NCBI GenBank assembly: GCA_023386315.1
Contig: JAEWJZ010000008.1
Span: forward strand, 124,001-188,000
Direction of reading: 5' to 3'
DNA from: Bacillota bacterium
Lineage (GTDB): Bacteria; Bacillota; Clostridia; Lachnospirales; Lachnospiraceae
Length of the DNA: 64,000 bases
The notes under the pieces are model-generated. The model did no database searches, was not told the DNA's origin, and worked only from the letters and a program-made list of their open reading frames with translations. Made by a program: the position numbers and the translations under genes. Positions 45,871-54,396 of the stretch are shown one piece after another; positions within the stretch are counted from its first letter, which is position 1; each line of letters starts with the position of its first letter.

Positions 45871-46375
45871 AGTATTCCCCCTTATCAATCATATACCGAA
45901 TCTGCTCTTTGGTAATGCCCACATTTTCAACTGCATCAAACTTTAAAGCACCCATTCTATATGCAGGGACTACCCAGACGCCAGAATGTTCAAACGCAAG
46001 TTCATTGGATCCTGCAAGTTTTTCAAGGTAAGTTCCCTGCTGAATCGACTGTTTAAAGTTATTAACATCAACCATATCGCTGACATAATTGCTGAGAGCA
46101 TCCATATCCTCAATATTAACATGATCTTTAAAGATTGCCTGGTACATACGGTCATGGTAATCCAAAATGTTAACTCCATGATCAAGTGCATAAAAATATC
46201 CCTGTATGCACAAATCACTATGAGGGCCATATCGGTCTGGTCTGGGGTGGGATTCACAGGGATGCCAGACTATAGGCAGGTCCGGATATTCTGGCATAAG
46301 TTCCTTTAAATAGTTATGTGCTCTCAGGCAAAACGGGCAGATATAATCAAAAAAGACATGTAATTCATTTTTCAT
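45854..46375 (-). CDS. DsbA/FrnE-like thioredoxin-fold protein (DSBA oxidoreductase)
   Basis: A 173-aa cytosolic thioredoxin-fold protein with the redox motif FFDYICPFCLRAHNYL (about 8-23; Cys-Pro-Phe-Cys) and the conserved Trp-Val-Val-Pro cis-proline segment near 133 (GVWVVPAYRM). No signal peptide, so it acts in the cytosol like FrnE-type proteins, for example on 2-hydroxychromene-carboxylate-like substrates or as a disulfide enzyme. GAGGTGA before ATG. It is followed by and overlaps a GNAT gene. Confidence 0.85.
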   Translation of the reverse strand: MKNELHVFFDYICPFCLRAHNYLKELMPEYPDLPIVWHPCESHPRPDRYGPHSDLCIQGYFYALDHGVNILDYHDRMYQAIFKDHVNIEDMDALSNYVSDMVDVNNFKQSIQQGTYLEKLAGSNELAFEHSGVWVVPAYRMGALKFDAVENVGITKEQIRYMIDKGEYYAVEE

Positions 46376-46396
46376 CGTTAGTCACCTCACTAATTT

Positions 46397-46846
46397 CTAA
46401 TAATCCTGTAAATGAAACCGATAGATACATTTTTCTGTTTCACCAACTTTTCTCATATCATTATCATCCGGTATCTGTACAATTTTTTCTAATGTTCCGC
46501 CTGCATACTCACAGGTCTTCCTTGAAGCATGGTTATCGGGATTGCAGGTGATAATAAGGTAATCCATCTTATGTTTTTTAGCCAACTGAAAAAGTAAAAG
46601 ACAGGCTTTCCCGGCATAATGAGATCCACGATATTTTTTATCTATGTGGTATCCAATATTGCCGCCATAGTACACATTTTTGTTATGTCCGATTCTTAAA
46701 TCACAACCGCCAACTTCTTCTCCCTGCCTATCATATATCGCAAAATGATATGTCGGAAGCCATTCTTTATGGATATTGCCGACAGTTGTTTTTATTAACT
46801 TGAGAGATATTTCGTCACTTTTTAAAAAGCCTGTATTCATAAACAT
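46397..46846 (-). CDS. GNAT-family N-acetyltransferase
   Basis: A 149-aa GNAT protein of the ribosomal-protein-type (RimJ/RimL-like) branch: IGYHIDKKYRGSHYAGKACL (about 76-95) is the acetyl-CoA loop and CNPDNHASRKTCEYAGGT (about 110-127) the characteristic strand and turn. GGAG 9 bases before the ATG; the start codon overlaps the remnant of a histidine phosphatase gene, whose reading ends just inside. The product could modify a ribosomal protein or a small amine. Confidence 0.83.
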   Translation of the reverse strand: MFMNTGFLKSDEISLKLIKTTVGNIHKEWLPTYHFAIYDRQGEEVGGCDLRIGHNKNVYYGGNIGYHIDKKYRGSHYAGKACLLLFQLAKKHKMDYLIITCNPDNHASRKTCEYAGGTLEKIVQIPDDNDMRKVGETEKCIYRFHLQDY

Positions 46847-47059
46847 AATATGCTTCTCCGAACCTCTATTTTTTCAATTCCCGTAAGTTTTCCATTGTCA
46901 AATGTAAATTTCACAATCCATGGCATTAGATGCCGAATCTGCTGAAATTCTGCAAATCCAAAGGTTGGATCGTAGTAATGGATAACTCAGCGGCCGCTCC
47001 GCATCAGAATGATTTGTATAATCTGGTTCAGCATGCCGAATAAAATATACCGTTGTCAT
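46837..47059 (-). pseudogene. Histidine phosphatase (phosphoglycerate mutase-like) gene with internal deletion
   Basis: From ATG 47059 the sequence reads TTVYFIRHAEPDYTNHSDAE, the catalytic RHAEP start of a histidine phosphatase. After about 25 codons the reading leaves the family. A shifted frame later gives DPTFGFAEFQQIRHLMPWIV and VKFTFDNGKLTGIEKIEV, which is the normal C-terminus, ending at 46837. Around 125 residues are lost and the frame is changed. The genuine protein would need about 190 aa. Second broken gene of this kind within 3 kb. Confidence 0.72.
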
Positions 47060-47078
47060 ATGACTGTCTCCTGATTCC

Positions 47079-47846
47079 CTACCTATTCATTTCAGCAATA
47101 AAGCTGTTCTCTCGTGCCGTAACCTGCACCCAGGCAGGCCGAAACCCACTTTTTATCGCATTCCGCGCAGACTTCACATTTGACCATGCACAGCAATAAA
47201 ATGGGACTATCCCTCTTTCCAATATTTCTATCGCAAGCCTGCTTGTGAGACTGGAAGCAATTCCCTGCCTTCTATATTCTGGCAGCACATCAATACCGAT
47301 CTGCCACATGGTATCACAATCAGCAGACCCTCCCGCAAGTCCAATCAGTTTCCCATTGTCAAATGCGCCTACTGCCAGGTAGTCTGACTCTTTTCTTTTT
47401 TCACATAGAGCATTGCTCCATTCCGGCAGATAATATTCTGCAAAATACTCCGGCGCCATGACTCTTATTTCATATTGGCAGGAGAGCGGTTTTAATGCTT
47501 CCATATCTGGTAAAAAATACTCTGCCATAAAACAGACATTCAGATTAAACGGCTTTAGTTTTTCTATCAATTTATGTAGATTTGGTGTCTCAAAACAATG
47601 GGCAACCGGATATTTTGCTATATAACCCTCTACTGTCTTTTTTAATTCTCCCGAAACAGATGCAACAATGTTATTGCCATAGGATGTTAAATCACAGAAG
47701 AAGGGGAGATTTAAATATATTCTGGCTTTGGGATTTTTTACAGAGAGTACAACCTTATTCTCATTCCTGCTAAAATCCTCCATACAGCAATTACTGTCAA
47801 TTGCAGATTGCCGCATTGCAATCTCAAGGATTTCTTTATTGTTCAT
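47079..47846 (-). CDS. GNAT-family protein with long N-terminal extension
   Basis: A 255-aa protein. The C-terminal GNAT domain (about 120-255) has the acetyl-CoA loop IGIDVLPEYRRQGIASSLTSRL (about 187 on, Arg-Arg-Gln-Gly-Ile-Ala) and CCAWSNVKSARNAIKSGFRP at about 218. The first 120 residues are a different alpha/beta unit and may bind substrate, as in acetyltransferases of the GNAT-like FR47 or DUF-linked group. GGGGG 4 bases before the ATG. In line with neighbouring GNAT genes. Confidence 0.8.
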   Translation of the reverse strand: MNNKEILEIAMRQSAIDSNCCMEDFSRNENKVVLSVKNPKARIYLNLPFFCDLTSYGNNIVASVSGELKKTVEGYIAKYPVAHCFETPNLHKLIEKLKPFNLNVCFMAEYFLPDMEALKPLSCQYEIRVMAPEYFAEYYLPEWSNALCEKRKESDYLAVGAFDNGKLIGLAGGSADCDTMWQIGIDVLPEYRRQGIASSLTSRLAIEILERGIVPFYCCAWSNVKSARNAIKSGFRPAWVQVTARENSFIAEMNR

Positions 47847-47855
47847 AATACCCCC

Positions 47856-48260
47856 TCATTCTTTACTTACCAGCCATTCTTTCGCCTTTTCCAGATCATC
47901 CATGCAGATCATTAAGAAATTGGTATCTGCGCTTTTCTTTTTCATATATCGTTTCATTTTTGAATTTAATCCCACAAAGACAACTTTACGAAGCTGCTTA
48001 TTTAATTTAAAAATCTCATTCAGAATCTGATCCAATATATCACAGTCAACATTGGAATCATTCAGAATAACGGCTACAAATGAACTGGAAGATGGCTTTT
48101 GAATTTGTAATAAATCCTGCATAAATTTCTGTTTTAACAGCTCCATCTGATCATAAAGAGAATCCAGATGCTCACACCAGATCTCTCCTCCATGAAAGAA
48201 CAGGGAGAATGATTTTTTCTTCAATCCAAGTTCATATTTTTCTATGTTTTCTTCCCCCAT
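47856..48260 (-). CDS. Small uncharacterised protein, translationally coupled
   Basis: A 134-aa protein starting at ATG 48260, which overlaps the stop codon of the upstream gene (TGATG), so translation is coupled. No ribosome-site evidence beyond the upstream GGAA-rich tract. The body SSSFVAVILNDSNVDCDILDQILNE followed by KVVFVGLNSKMKRYMKKK and ICMDDLEKAKEWLV suggests an alternating beta/alpha fold like the STAS/SpoIIAA group, but the fit is by eye. Function unknown; probably works with the YjbR-GNAT protein that precedes it. Confidence 0.6.
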   Translation of the reverse strand: MGEENIEKYELGLKKKSFSLFFHGGEIWCEHLDSLYDQMELLKQKFMQDLLQIQKPSSSSFVAVILNDSNVDCDILDQILNEIFKLNKQLRKVVFVGLNSKMKRYMKKKSADTNFLMICMDDLEKAKEWLVSKE

Positions 48261-49099
48261 CAAATTTTACGTTCCATACAAATGGAATCCTCCAGCCCTG
48301 CATACTGACCATAATTAGGAATAATCTGATAACCTGCTTTTTTGTACATTGTATGAGCTGCATCTAACAGCCGCCCGGTTTCCAGAATACACCAGCCATA
48401 ACCTTTCATCTTTGCTTTTGCTTCTAATCTCCGTATTAATTCCCCACCTAATCCTATATGACGATGTGACGGATCCACATAGACCCGTTTCAGCTCCGCA
48501 TGAGTTTCGTCAAACATTTTAAATGCTCCGCACGCCACCGGTTCTCCATTGTGATATGCAACAATCACGTCATGAATACTGTCTCTCTGATTGTACTGGT
48601 CATACTTACTTCTTTGATAATGACTTCCCACAATCTCATCCAGTGTGCGGTCCAGCCTTCCGCAAAGCATTGCAAAATCCGGATCATCTCCATCCATGTC
48701 CCGAAACTCCAGTACAGACAGACTGCCCAGCTTCTCTTTTGCTTTTTTACTGAATTTATTTATCACAGATTCATAAGCCTCATCAATCATCTGAAACAGC
48801 AGCTCCTGATCTGAAAACGAATCCAGATTAACCGTATTCCAATGCGGCTGCTGAACGGGAGGACAATGGTAACCCCTTACTATGATTCCCGGATAAATCT
48901 GACGATAAAGGTATGATTTTTCCGGATCACATTTTAAGGTCATTTTATAGAAATTTTCCTGAGGATTGAACTGGGCAAATATTTTCCCCATCACTTTGTA
49001 ACAGATTGGATACTCCCCAAATGGTCTTGCTTCATAGGCACCGGAATGCCCGAGGCAGTAAGCTTTTATGGCGTCGATTATTTTTATATGATTTTCCAT
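48260..49099 (-). CDS. YjbR/MmcQ-GNAT fusion protein
   Basis: A 279-aa two-domain protein. Residues 1 to about 120 are a YjbR/MmcQ (DUF419) domain (ARPFGEYPICYKVMGKIFA, YPGIIVRGYHC and PHWNTVNLD); the rest is a GNAT acetyltransferase (KRVYVDPSHRHIGLGGELIRR near 218, MYKKAGYQIIPNYG near 255). YjbR domains have a cysteine-desulfurase-regulator-like or double wing fold of unknown role; fusing one to an acetyltransferase is unusual. Start at ATG 49099 with GGGAGG 5 bases upstream; a start at 49147 would add 16 residues without support. Confidence 0.8.
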   Translation of the reverse strand: MENHIKIIDAIKAYCLGHSGAYEARPFGEYPICYKVMGKIFAQFNPQENFYKMTLKCDPEKSYLYRQIYPGIIVRGYHCPPVQQPHWNTVNLDSFSDQELLFQMIDEAYESVINKFSKKAKEKLGSLSVLEFRDMDGDDPDFAMLCGRLDRTLDEIVGSHYQRSKYDQYNQRDSIHDVIVAYHNGEPVACGAFKMFDETHAELKRVYVDPSHRHIGLGGELIRRLEAKAKMKGYGWCILETGRLLDAAHTMYKKAGYQIIPNYGQYAGLEDSICMERKI

Positions 49100-49201
49100 A
49101 GTACCTCCCGTTTTCAATCTTTGACAATATAATAACATATTTTTCAAAAAAATATAATTTATTTGTTTAGTAGTTTTTTAATTCAACCCCATATAAATGA
49201 A

Positions 49202-49235
49202 AAGGCCTTGTTCATAATATTTTGAACAAAGCCTT
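49202..49235 (-). terminator. Terminator of the RND efflux operon
   Basis: AAGGC (49202-49206) and TTGTTC (49208-49213) pair with GAACAA (49224-49229) and GCCTT (49231-49235), about 30 bases beyond the RND stop codon on the minus strand; T-rich on exit. Confidence 0.7.
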
Positions 49236-49264
49236 CTTTAACCTTTTTGAAATAATTGTATTAT

Positions 49265-52200
49265 CTATTTTTGTTCTGCACGTCCAGAGGCAATCATTGC
49301 ATAGGCACAGGGAATGACAATCATAGTTAAAACTGTGGACAGGATCATTCCGAATATTACAGCTGTGGCCATAGGTGCCCACAGGGGTCCTCCTGAAGTC
49401 ATAAGCGGGAGAAGGGAGAAAACAGTTGTTACCATTCCAATCATGATTGGGCGCATTCGCGTTTCACATGCTTTAACAATGGCTTCCTTAACGCTACCCG
49501 ACTGGGGAATCAGCACCTTGATATAATCCAGAAGTACAATACCGTTATTAACAACAACTCCCATGAGGCTGATTGCACCTAACAGCGCCATGAATCCAAT
49601 GGGATATCCCATCCACTTTAAGCCCCAGATAATGCCGATAAATGACAGCGGAATCGTCCCCATTATGATCAGCGGCTCTACAAGATCTCCAAACTGGAAT
49701 ACCAGTATGATATAAATCAGGAAAACTGCGATAATCGTTGGCAAAGTCATGGAAGAAAATGCATCCGTGCTGTTTTCACTTTCGCCGCCGTATTCCAAAG
49801 TGTAACCGTCCGGAAGTTTGAGATCTTTCATACTTTTTTCCACATTTTCCATCACTGCTGCCGTATTGTATCCATCTTCCACATAACTGCCAATGGTAAT
49901 GGTCCGCTGGCTGTTTCGGCGGATAATCTGGTTTAATGATGACTGGGTCTGTATTTCAGCGATCTGCGTCAGCGGAACATTCTTTCCTGTCACCTGCGAA
50001 GTCAGGAATATGGTATTGAGTATTTCCCTGCTGGTTTTATCTTTATCGGATATTTTTGCAATAACCGGCAGGGAATCTTTCTCCAGATCCTTCTGCTTCA
50101 TCTTTAATATTTCTAATCCGTTTACCGCCATTCGCACTGTACTGGCAACATCGTAGTTGGTGATTCCTACAAGGTTCGCCTTTTCCTCATTTACATTTAC
50201 GTTTAAGCGGTAGCTGTTATCTCCATAGTTGTCCTCCACATTTCGGGTACCCGGCACAGTACGGCAGCGTTCCTCTATCTCAGCGGCTGCGCTCCGAAGT
50301 TTTTCAATATCATCACCGGATACTCGTACCTGAATGGGGTACGTCAGGGGTAAACTGATTTCTAAATATTTAAGGGTAGTGCTGATCCCCGGAACCGCTT
50401 CAAGAATTCTCTTTTCTACAGCAGCTGCCTCTGCACGGGTTCCATTAATCAGAAACTGGGCTTTGTTCGTAGCCTGCTGTTCCGGTTCAAAGGTAACATA
50501 GTATTTCATAAAACCATCACCAGCTGTGCTTGCAAAGGAGTGTACGGATTTTTCATTCTCCAGCACAGCGGCTACCTTCTGGCTTTGAGCCAGAGTTTTT
50601 TCTAAAGTACTTCCGTCCTGGGTTGTTACGTTGAGTACATACTGATCACGTTCTACCGGAGGAAAAAGCTGCACGGCAAGAGTCGGTACTACAAGAGAAG
50701 AAGCTGCAAGCAAACCGGCAAAAAATAACAGAACCGTACGTGGTTTCTTTAATGAAAAACTCAATAAGCGTCCATATAATTCATTCCCTTTTTCCAGAAT
50801 TTGCTTTAAATGCAGTTTTTCTGCTATTTTTTGTATCCATACTGTAAATCTGGATGGCTCTGCTTTGACAGGCTTATCTTTGGCCGGCTGACGGTTAAGC
50901 AGATGTGCCAGCGCCGGAACAATTGTCAGAGAAGTCAGATAAGAACCTGCCAGCGCCACACTTACCAGAATTGGCAGCGTTTTTACAAATTTTCCCGCAT
51001 CTCCGTTCATCATTGCCAAAGGAAGAAAGGAGGCAACCGTAGTCAGTGATGAAGTCAGAATGGGAATTCCAACCTCCTTTACACCATTGATACAGGCATT
51101 CGTGAGCGTTTCACCCCTGGCCAGATAAACCTGTATGTTATCATTTGCAACAATTCCGTTTGCAACCATTAAGCTTAACGATATCATCAGTGATGCAACC
51201 GCTACCTGGTGAAGAGGAATTCTTGTCAGATACATGTAACCAAATACAAGAATACAGATAACCGGAATGGGAATAGATACAACAGCAGCTGACCGCAGTC
51301 CCATGGATATAAGAACAACGATAAATACCAGCAGAACCCCTTCAATCAGGTTATCTGCAAACATATCTATGGAATCCTTTACAAAACTGGCCTGATTATT
51401 TAATTCTGTCAGTTTCATTCCCGCATACAGCTTTGACGTTTTAAACTCATCAATCTTGTTCTGAAGGCGCTTTTCCACATTTAATATATTAATTCCATCC
51501 GCATATTTGACACCGATCAGCACTCCCTGGCTTCCATTGACAAATACCAGCTTTTCCGGCTTTACCGGTGTCTGAAGAACTTCAGCCACATTTTTTAAAT
51601 AAACAGGAGTTCCGGAATCAGTGGAAACAGAAACAATTGTATTCTTTATTTCCTCCATAGACTGATATTCCCCGGAAACCTGCACCGGTATCTTAGTGCC
51701 TGTAAGTTCCAGGTTACCGCCGGGGATGTTTATGTTACGGGCTCCAAGCTGAGTGGCGACTGTTGCAGGAGAAATACCGTACTGCTGAAGCTTTGACATG
51801 TTTAAGTCAATTTCCACCTGCTGCTTTTCGTCACCCATGATATCCACAGCTTTCACATCTGTATCTTTGGAAAGCATATTTTTTATCTGCCTGGCAACAT
51901 CTGCCATCTCCTGATTGGTGTTGTCTTCCCCTGAAAGGCCTAAAATGAGTCCGTAGGAACTTGAAAAGTCCGTTTTTATTACAGGTGCCTGTGCATCAGC
52001 GGGAAGCTCAGGCTTTATTTCATCAATCTTTTCCCGCAGCTTGTCCCACTTTTTATTAATTTCATTATCACTCATATCTTTCAGTGTGATCTGAATTACT
52101 CCGGCTGAATCCACGGAATAGCTTTCCAGCTTCTTGATTCCCGAAATGGTATCAATTTTATCTTCAATCGGCTTGACGATCAGCTTTTCTATATCCTCCG

Positions 52201-52360
52201 GACTCGCACCTGGATAAATACAGGTAACGGAAGCGACCGGGCTGGTGACCTCGGGATTTTCCTGCCTCTCCATTACGACATAAGCATAAATACCAAGTAT
52301 CATAAATAGTCCGGTCAGCAGAGCAAGAATGCTTTTATGCTTAACACTCCATGCAATCAT
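49265..52360 (-). CDS. RND-family efflux transporter (AcrB/MexB-like HAE1 type)
   Basis: A 1031-aa proton-driven pump. Features of the family: N-terminal membrane helix followed by the large extracytoplasmic domain (PASVTCIYPGASPEDIEKL), two sets of six helices, and the central helices with IVANDNIQVYLA (proton relay Asp) and GVVVNNGIVLLDYI. RND pumps are rare in Gram-positives; here the periplasmic half would face the wall. AcrB-type gene overlaps its membrane-fusion partner by 4 bases (ATGA). Substrates could be lipids, surfactants or drugs. A TetR regulator is divergent. Confidence 0.93.
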   Translation of the reverse strand: MIAWSVKHKSILALLTGLFMILGIYAYVVMERQENPEVTSPVASVTCIYPGASPEDIEKLIVKPIEDKIDTISGIKKLESYSVDSAGVIQITLKDMSDNEINKKWDKLREKIDEIKPELPADAQAPVIKTDFSSSYGLILGLSGEDNTNQEMADVARQIKNMLSKDTDVKAVDIMGDEKQQVEIDLNMSKLQQYGISPATVATQLGARNINIPGGNLELTGTKIPVQVSGEYQSMEEIKNTIVSVSTDSGTPVYLKNVAEVLQTPVKPEKLVFVNGSQGVLIGVKYADGINILNVEKRLQNKIDEFKTSKLYAGMKLTELNNQASFVKDSIDMFADNLIEGVLLVFIVVLISMGLRSAAVVSIPIPVICILVFGYMYLTRIPLHQVAVASLMISLSLMVANGIVANDNIQVYLARGETLTNACINGVKEVGIPILTSSLTTVASFLPLAMMNGDAGKFVKTLPILVSVALAGSYLTSLTIVPALAHLLNRQPAKDKPVKAEPSRFTVWIQKIAEKLHLKQILEKGNELYGRLLSFSLKKPRTVLLFFAGLLAASSLVVPTLAVQLFPPVERDQYVLNVTTQDGSTLEKTLAQSQKVAAVLENEKSVHSFASTAGDGFMKYYVTFEPEQQATNKAQFLINGTRAEAAAVEKRILEAVPGISTTLKYLEISLPLTYPIQVRVSGDDIEKLRSAAAEIEERCRTVPGTRNVEDNYGDNSYRLNVNVNEEKANLVGITNYDVASTVRMAVNGLEILKMKQKDLEKDSLPVIAKISDKDKTSREILNTIFLTSQVTGKNVPLTQIAEIQTQSSLNQIIRRNSQRTITIGSYVEDGYNTAAVMENVEKSMKDLKLPDGYTLEYGGESENSTDAFSSMTLPTIIAVFLIYIILVFQFGDLVEPLIIMGTIPLSFIGIIWGLKWMGYPIGFMALLGAISLMGVVVNNGIVLLDYIKVLIPQSGSVKEAIVKACETRMRPIMIGMVTTVFSLLPLMTSGGPLWAPMATAVIFGMILSTVLTMIVIPCAYAMIASGRAEQK

Positions 52361-53574
52361 GGCTTAACCTCCTCTGCAAGCTGAACAGCATCGCCGTCAT
52401 ATAATAAAAACTGACCTTCTGTTACGATTTGTTCTCCAAACTCCAGTCCGGAAAGAATTTCAATGGAATTGCCCCTGATCTCCCCGGTCGTCACGACTTT
52501 TCTGGTCACAGTGCCGCTGGCAGCATCATACACAAATACAACTGATCCATTCGCACGCTGCAGTACGCTGTCCAACGGAATTAAAACAGATTTTTGTGAA
52601 CCAGTATGGAGGATGACATTGGCAATCATTCCGGGTTTTAACACGCCGGCAGTATTTTTTACACGGATTTTCACAGTAAAGGTCCGTGTATTGCTGTCCG
52701 CTAACGCACCAATTCCTGAAACACTTCCCTCAAACCCAGTTTCTATACCATATACTGAAACTTCCGCCTTCTGTCCCTGCTTAATCTCATTAATCTGTTC
52801 ATCGGGAATACCAACTTCTATGTAAACCTCATCAGTTCGTCCGATCACTACAACCGGATATCCGGCTGCTGCCGTTTCACCTCCATTCATAAGCTTTTTT
52901 AATATCACTCCCTTCATGGGGCTGTTCAGCGCAGTATCCGCCAGATCCCTGACTGCTTTATCCGCTGCAGCCGCAGCCTGGTCTTTCTGAGCCCCTGCTG
53001 CCTCAAGCTGCGCGATAGCCATGTTTTTCCCTTCCAGTGCCTGGTGATATGTCTCAGAATCAGCCGCCAGCTTTGCTGAAATCTCATCAAGATCACTTTG
53101 GGATACTGCCTGAGCCTCATAAAGGGCTTTTACTCTGTTATAAGTTTTCTGAGTCAGCACCAGCTGTGCCTTTGCCTGTGCGATTTTGGAGGGAGCATCT
53201 GTATCCGCCTGCATCTTTGCTGTCGCATACTGAGCTTCGGCAGCCCGAAACTGCGCCTGGGCAGACCGGACCTGCAGAGAATAATCTTCCATGGAAAGCT
53301 CCGCCACCTTCTGTCCCATTTCTACCGGATCACCTTCCCGCACATATACTTCCTTCAGCTTTCCGTCCAGCTTAAACGACAGATTCGCGGTTTCAACCGG
53401 AGTTACATTACCGCTTAAATTAAGTGTGTCCGTATAAGCCGCTTCACTTACGGTTGCAACAGAAATACTTCTCATTTCCTTTTTTTCCTGTCCTTTATCA
53501 CCGCTGCATCCCGCCAGCAGCAATGCACACAAAACAGGTGCCGCCCATATGGGTATTCTCTTTCTCTCTATCAT
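52357..53574 (-). CDS. RND membrane fusion lipoprotein (HlyD/AcrA-type adaptor)
   Basis: A 405-aa adaptor with a lipoprotein signal (WAAPVLCALLLAGCSG, Cys at about 23), barrel-sandwich lipoyl halves (KEVYVREGDPVEMGQKVAEL at about 75; NGGETAAAGYPVVVIG near 230), a long alpha-helical hairpin (about 100-210) and a beta-barrel domain (GMIANVILHTG near 320). It links the RND pump to the outside in the wall. First gene of the operon; ATGA overlap with the pump gene. Together they form a two-component tripartite-like pump without an outer-membrane factor. Confidence 0.92.
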   Translation of the reverse strand: MIERKRIPIWAAPVLCALLLAGCSGDKGQEKKEMRSISVATVSEAAYTDTLNLSGNVTPVETANLSFKLDGKLKEVYVREGDPVEMGQKVAELSMEDYSLQVRSAQAQFRAAEAQYATAKMQADTDAPSKIAQAKAQLVLTQKTYNRVKALYEAQAVSQSDLDEISAKLAADSETYHQALEGKNMAIAQLEAAGAQKDQAAAAADKAVRDLADTALNSPMKGVILKKLMNGGETAAAGYPVVVIGRTDEVYIEVGIPDEQINEIKQGQKAEVSVYGIETGFEGSVSGIGALADSNTRTFTVKIRVKNTAGVLKPGMIANVILHTGSQKSVLIPLDSVLQRANGSVVFVYDAASGTVTRKVVTTGEIRGNSIEILSGLEFGEQIVTEGQFLLYDGDAVQLAEEVKP

Positions 53575-53682
53575 TGCCTTTCTCCTTTATCATCACCGCT
53601 GTATCTTTTCGGTATTTTTTGTTTACACCTGTCGATTTGCATGATATTATTTTTTCAGAGAAAAAGCAAGAAACAGACTTTG

Positions 53683-53708
53683 TAAAGTGTAGCCTAAACT
53701 ACATTTTA
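53683..53708. promoter_or_regulatory. Imperfect palindrome in the TetR/RND intergenic region
   Basis: TAAA-G-TGTAG (53683-53692) and CTACA-T-TTTA (53699-53708) form a 26-bp repeat with a G/T wobble and a 6-base centre; a further TGTAG half-site is at about 53716-53720. It lies 30 bp before the tetR start and overlaps a TTGTAA/TTTTAT promoter, a typical TetR operator position. The region 53575-53736 has no other gene. Confidence 0.65.
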
Positions 53709-53736
53709 TCAATAAGTGTAGATTGGAGAACTGTAT

Positions 53737-54300
53737 ATGGAAGATAAGGCAACTGACCTGCGTATGCTGAGAACCTACCGATTTCTTAGTGACGCCCTTT
53801 TTGAGCTGGTTCTCAAAAAGCCGTTTGAAGAAATTACCGTGACCGATATCTGCAAAAAAGCCATGGTACACCGCACCACATTCTATAAGCATTTTGAGGA
53901 TAAATACCAGCTGTTGGAGACTATGTTTTCGGACGAGCAGCGTAAATTTATAGAATTACATATTGAAGAGGGCGAATCAGAACAGGAATATTATCGCCGT
54001 ATCATCCGCCAGATGTTTGAATATGCCAGAAATTATAAAGATTTTTTCGTTCAGAGTGCCTCCCATATTAAAAATGACTTTATGGCAGATCTTTTAAGAA
54101 ACACTGTCAGTACCTATCTTGACCGTAGTTTCCGTATGGACGAAACACGTTTAGGTGTTCATAGTCCGGTTCCAATCGCCATCATGTCGGAATATTATAC
54201 CGGGGCTGCAATTGCTCTGATTATGTGGTGGCTGCAAAACGGCATGCGGGTCTCCATAGATCAGATGGTAGATTATATGAGTTCGTTGATTGCATGGTAA
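53737..54300 (+). CDS. TetR/AcrR-family transcriptional regulator
   Basis: A 187-aa TetR-type regulator, N-terminal HTH at about 12-58 (ITVTDICKKAMVHRTTFYKHFEDKYQLLE contains the recognition helix) and a C-terminal helical ligand domain of the TetR_C_7/acrR-like type. Divergent from the RND operon and likely its repressor, released by pump substrates. GGAG lies 10 bases before the ATG. The imperfect palindrome at 53683-53708 is the probable operator. Confidence 0.92.
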   Translation: MEDKATDLRMLRTYRFLSDALFELVLKKPFEEITVTDICKKAMVHRTTFYKHFEDKYQLLETMFSDEQRKFIELHIEEGESEQEYYRRIIRQMFEYARNYKDFFVQSASHIKNDFMADLLRNTVSTYLDRSFRMDETRLGVHSPVPIAIMSEYYTGAAIALIMWWLQNGMRVSIDQMVDYMSSLIAW

Positions 54301-54336
54301 GTCAGATACTGCATATGCCCGGCAAAGGGTAAAATA

Positions 54337-54378
54337 CAAAGAAGCATCCACATCTTGTTTCACGGGGATACTTCTTTG
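54337..54378. terminator. Terminator between tetR and serine recombinase
   Basis: CAAAGAAG (54337-54344) and ATCC (54346-54349) pair with GGAT (54366-54369) and CTTCTTTG (54371-54378), with one mismatch. Suits both converging genes. Confidence 0.7.
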
Positions 54379-54396
54379 AAAAATGTGCATTTTCAG

